From Deltaproteobacteria bacterium (GTDB lineage: Bacteria; Myxococcota_A; UBA9160; UBA6930), in contig JAJDAQ010000071.1 in assembly GCA_029261815.1 (NCBI GenBank), positions 1-37,990 of the forward strand: DNA of 37,990 nucleotides, written 5' to 3'. A program made the translations under genes and the position numbers. The notes beneath the pieces are model-generated. The model saw only the letters and a list, made by a program, of their open reading frames with translations, had not been told where the DNA came from and searched no databases. Each line of letters starts with the position of its first letter. Positions within the stretch are counted from its first letter, which is position 1. Shown here one piece after another: positions 36,501 to 37,990 of the stretch.

Positions 36501-36829
36501 GCTACCGCGTGTCCAATGGCGTCATCTCCGAAGGACTCGTCGACACGAACGGCGACGGTGACGGCGAAACCCGGCAAGTCTTCGCGAGCGGCGCTTTGGT
36601 CCACACCGAAATCGACACGAACGGTTCCGGAAAGGCCGACGTGATTCAGTACCTGGCCGACGGCGCTGTCACACGACAGTGCGAAGACGGAAACGGCGAT
36701 GGCACGATCGATCAATGTTTCGAAGGCGCCGGCCTAGCGACGGTCGCAGCGCCTACGGGTGTGCTCGATGTTTCGAAGCCACTCGGAAGCCTTGGGTGCG
36801 GGACCTTTCACCCCCACTGGGTCCGTTAA
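33548..36829 (+). CDS. Secreted protein of about 42 calcium-loop (DxDxDG) beta-hairpin repeats
   Basis: The 1093-residue product starts at GTG inside the end of the TonB-like gene. It has a signal peptide (about 1-25, cleaved at PLSA-Q). From residue 46 to about 1060 it is made of roughly 42 units of 24-25 residues. Each is close to D-x-D/N-x-D-G-x-x-D followed by a beta hairpin with G-x-x-x-R-x-E. Two units (about the 22nd and 38th) are degenerate. The D-x-D-x-D-G loop matches EF-hand-like or thrombospondin-3-like calcium sites, and the hairpins resemble MORN_2/YwqK-type repeats. The C-terminal 30 residues (GSLGCGTFHPHWVR at the end) are non-repetitive. The 14-nt overlap suggests a partner of the TonB-like protein. 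A periplasmic or surface calcium-stabilised rod is inference. Confidence 0.85.
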   Translation: MTRSSTRALLLAFLAGAVVASPLSAQVPPVVLKFDENEEVSEKRVDTNRDGRYDEFIYYENGEPVRAEQDTDHDGQLDTWVDHGAGGAPTHQERDANGDGQRDQWIDFENGEPTSQRDDTNYDGEVDATITFEQGVAVLRVEDTDFDGKPDRRITYRDNQPASVEQDTDEDGRPEIRAEYGAGGKKVLETQDLNDDGRMDIRIVYADGERTRMEEDSDFSGTPDVFTDYVAGEISRRSADTTGDGEIDVISDFEGGEEVRQVRDPDRDGNIDIEVEFADGRKTREAFDRDDNGQIDVERLYDNGRKSLEREDTNKDGTFDVETRMDGDTKLAAEADTNHDGQADAFISFTDGRRVRQEEDQNHDGTIDAIFTYSTSGEQIQAERRDADFDGRFETQATYRNGVVARRETDRSGNGQPDKIEVFREGALARVELDEDGDDRMELWNFYDAQGRLEKQEKDTRADGAPDTFVTLFPDSGTIERVLTDKDGNGVVDTWRNNDKDGVTTLLETDENGDGTPDRVVSFEGGVAVRFTADTDFDGEVDVEGTLAEDGSVQSEKKTATGDDGSKLGVEVEYANGKKVREAQDKDGDGNADVVSFFVDGNLSRQEQDRNGDGSADTFLEFEAGRKVRQARDTNGDGRTDTTLFYGDDGKIARSEKDRNGDGNIDFRRTRSAGVVTREEEDSNQDGRFDLLTTFSEGKPARTERDDDGDGRAELIITYSDGEKRRQEEDRNADGATDVITHFAADGVPERLEQDADGDGRFETTTRLVNGQPALVERDRDGDGEADVRVTYRDGAEAETEQDDDFDGNFEIRFAATQGGGQQQTEDRNGDGRPDVTVTLDADGQVTRREEDRDFDGTPDLIATFRGGKAESLREDTRGKGCFDREEDYDAEGRPREIRLDENGDCKIDLWSHSLGGQVQWQAQDQRGEGRATVLTRFDREGRPTIQELRKEGNRRPDTKLFFQSDGSVRSQCLDSNGNGKPDIRYRVSNGVISEGLVDTNGDGDGETRQVFASGALVHTEIDTNGSGKADVIQYLADGAVTRQCEDGNGDGTIDQCFEGAGLATVAAPTGVLDVSKPLGSLGCGTFHPHWVR
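33683..36727 (+). repeat. Coding repeat array, about 42 units of roughly 73 bp
   Basis: This is the DNA footprint of the DxDxDG repeats. Units recur every 72-75 bp, with conservation at the protein level (GAC-x-x-x-GAC-GGC-type codons) and divergence at third positions, so the array is old rather than freshly amplified. Antisense frames of 390-420 codons arise from it and are artefacts. Confidence 0.85.
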
Positions 36830-36943
36830 AACCCCTAGACGCCGCGCGGCACAACTTCCTGTTCCCCCGTCGCTGCGATCGAACTACGATGTCGCCTCTC
36901 CCATGCATCGGCACCCGCCGACGTTGGGCAGTAAAGGAGCATC

Positions 36944-37336
36944 GTGCGCGCGGCACTCGTCACCACGGCCATCGTGCTGATCGCCCTGCTCTTCTTCTCC
37001 TGGGATCGCTGGGACCCGTCTCTGCGCGGTGTCGGCGATCCACTGACGACCATGCCGGACGTCGCCGCCGCTCCTCCGGCGACGAACGAAGAAGCGCCCG
37101 AGACCAGTCCGCCGCCGGTTCCCCAGTTCCCGGACGCACGTTATTCGACTGCGGGCAGCAACGACACAGCGCGCGACCTTCGCACGCACGTGATCAAGGC
37201 GGGTGACACCCTGTGGTCGATCTCGGTCGAGCACTACGGAGACGGCCACCGCGCGCGGGCGATCTACGAAGCCAACCGGGACCAGATCAAGGACCCGGCC
37301 AACCTTCGCTCCGGGCAGGAACTCGTCCTTCCGTAA
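36944..37336 (+). CDS. Membrane-anchored LysM-domain protein
   Basis: The 130-residue protein starts at GTG with AAGGAG 4 nt upstream. A single N-terminal TM helix (about 2-20, ALVTTAIVLIALLFFSW) is followed by a Pro/Glu-rich linker (about 30-78). A C-terminal LysM domain spans about 82-130: HVIKAGDTLWSISVEHYGDG, then AIYEANRDQIKDPANLRSGQELVLP. LysM binds the glycan chains of peptidoglycan, so the protein probably tethers the inner membrane to the wall. No catalytic domain is present. It lies 114 nt after the repeat-protein gene and 145 nt before the sigma-54 activator, all on the plus strand. A role in the same cell-envelope system is possible. Confidence 0.9.
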   Translation: MRAALVTTAIVLIALLFFSWDRWDPSLRGVGDPLTTMPDVAAAPPATNEEAPETSPPPVPQFPDARYSTAGSNDTARDLRTHVIKAGDTLWSISVEHYGDGHRARAIYEANRDQIKDPANLRSGQELVLP

Positions 37337-37481
37337 CGCGGCGGGCGCGGACGCCCCCGTACAGGTCTGACCACAAGCGGCGCGTCCGGACGCGCGCGTC
37401 GATGGTCGGGCACGAACCCGACGCCGCGCGCCGAACAAGGCATCTTGGGCAGCCTTCCCCCACGCTTCCCTGGATGGACCC

Positions 37482-37990
37482 ATGTCCGAACCGACTCCCT
37501 CACAAGCCTCCGGCACGATCGCCACGCACCGCTCCCGCGTCCGGATCGCCCGGTCTCGTCACCTTCCCGTGATCGGTCGCAGCCTCGCCATGCAAGCAAC
37601 GTTGGCGCTCGTCGATCACGCTTGTGCCTCGACGGCCACGGTTCTGCTGACGGGCGAGACCGGCACCGGCAAGGAAGTGCTCGCTCGCGCCGTCCACACG
37701 GGCAGCCCGCGGGCTGACGAACCCTTTGTCGCCCTCAACTGCGCGGCGTTCCCCGACACGTTGCTCGAAAGCGAACTCTTTGGGCATGTGAAGGGCGCCT
37801 TCACTGGCGCCGACCGCAGCAAGGAAGGCCTGTTCGCACTCGCGTCCGGCGGCACCCTGTTCCTGGACGAGATCGGCGAGACCTCTCTCGCGTTGCAGGC
37901 CAAGCTCCTGCGCGTTCTCCAGGAACGGGAAGTCCGACCGATCGGAGGCACCCGCGCGCGCAAGATCGACGTGCGGCTCGTGGCCGCCAC
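37482..37990 (+). CDS. Sigma-54-dependent AAA+ activator, N-terminal part (cut by window edge)
   Basis: The frame from ATG 37482 gives 169 residues before the window ends. After a short N-terminus (about 30 residues) without a receiver or GAF domain, the AAA+ sigma-54-interaction core begins at LPVIGRS. It shows Walker A GETGTGKE (K64), the sigma-54-contact loop GAFTGA (105-110) and Walker [12 protein letters not shown] (D129, E130). The sequence ends in [11 protein letters not shown], within the sensor I region. The rest, and any FIS-type DNA-binding domain, lies outside the window. It activates sigma-54 promoters by ATP hydrolysis. The missing sensory N-terminal domain suggests control by a partner protein or a PspF-like arrangement. 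Targets are unknown. Confidence 0.93.
   Translation, partial: MSEPTPSQASGTIATHRSRVRIARSRHLPVIGRSLAMQATLALVDHACASTATVLLTGETGTGKEVLARAVHTGSPRADEPFVALNCAAFPDTLLESELFGHVKGAFTGADRSKEGLFALASGGTLFLDEIGETSLALQAKLLRVLQEREVRPIGGTRARKIDVRLVAA

Noticed and set aside
33683..36727. Possible CRISPR or satellite repeat array
   Set aside because: The units are imperfect, in frame, lack spacers, and encode a conserved protein motif.

Overview
This window is GC-rich, densely coded chromosomal DNA from a Gram-negative bacterium. The Gram-negative assignment rests on an ExbB-ExbD-TonB set, exported proteins with signal peptides, and a sigma-54 activator. GTG and TTG starts are common and many neighbouring genes overlap by 4-29 nt. 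The mixture of family III CoA-transferase, DapB-like oxidoreductase, DUF3604, HupE/UreJ and StlD/DarB-type genes resembles uncultured lineages of the former Deltaproteobacteria (Myxococcota or Binatota-like). That placement is inference; no rRNA is present to confirm it. I see no transposase, integrase, phage gene, CRISPR array or rRNA.

Layout. (1) 1-7510 is amino-acid metabolism: a truncated response regulator and argE (minus), ilvB-ilvN (plus), then a minus-strand run ilvD, AGCS symporter, GNAT. (2) 7600-11611 is a tightly coupled exported or membrane set: a DUF3604 protein, a parvulin-like PPIase and a HupE/UreJ-like membrane protein, followed by a small acidic protein. (3) 11627-18518 is an accessory neighbourhood: a TetR regulator divergent from a DegT/RfbH-fold PLP enzyme, a DapB-like oxidoreductase, an SDR, and a two-gene plus-strand unit. 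That unit is a StlD/DarB-type ketosynthase with a C-terminal haem-oxygenase-like di-metal domain, translationally overlapped with a conserved-looking partner (possibly DUF6999). This is the best candidate for an under-described pathway. (4) 18663-24418 holds a 997-residue membrane protein with a spermidine-synthase-like domain, a spinster-like MFS transporter and a CaiB/BaiF CoA-transferase. A tRNA-Lys(UUU) follows on the minus strand. (5) 25053-30937 holds a MshEN-type protein lacking an ATPase, then purA and serA (overlapping by 4 nt), then divergent aroA. (6) 30962-36829 is an energy-transduction locus: exbD and exbB on minus, divergent from a TonB-like protein that overlaps a secreted protein of about 42 calcium-loop repeats. 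(7) The right end has a LysM protein and a truncated sigma-54 activator.

How parts fit together. ilvBN and ilvD supply two steps of branched-chain amino-acid synthesis; ilvC is not in the window. argE, serA, aroA and purA are housekeeping biosynthesis. The TonB locus probably energises an outer-membrane or periplasmic process in which the repeat protein takes part. The TetR/DegT/DapB-like/SDR/DarB region may specify a lipid-derived or aromatic secondary metabolite, but no acyl carrier protein or DarA/StlC-type aromatase is visible here.
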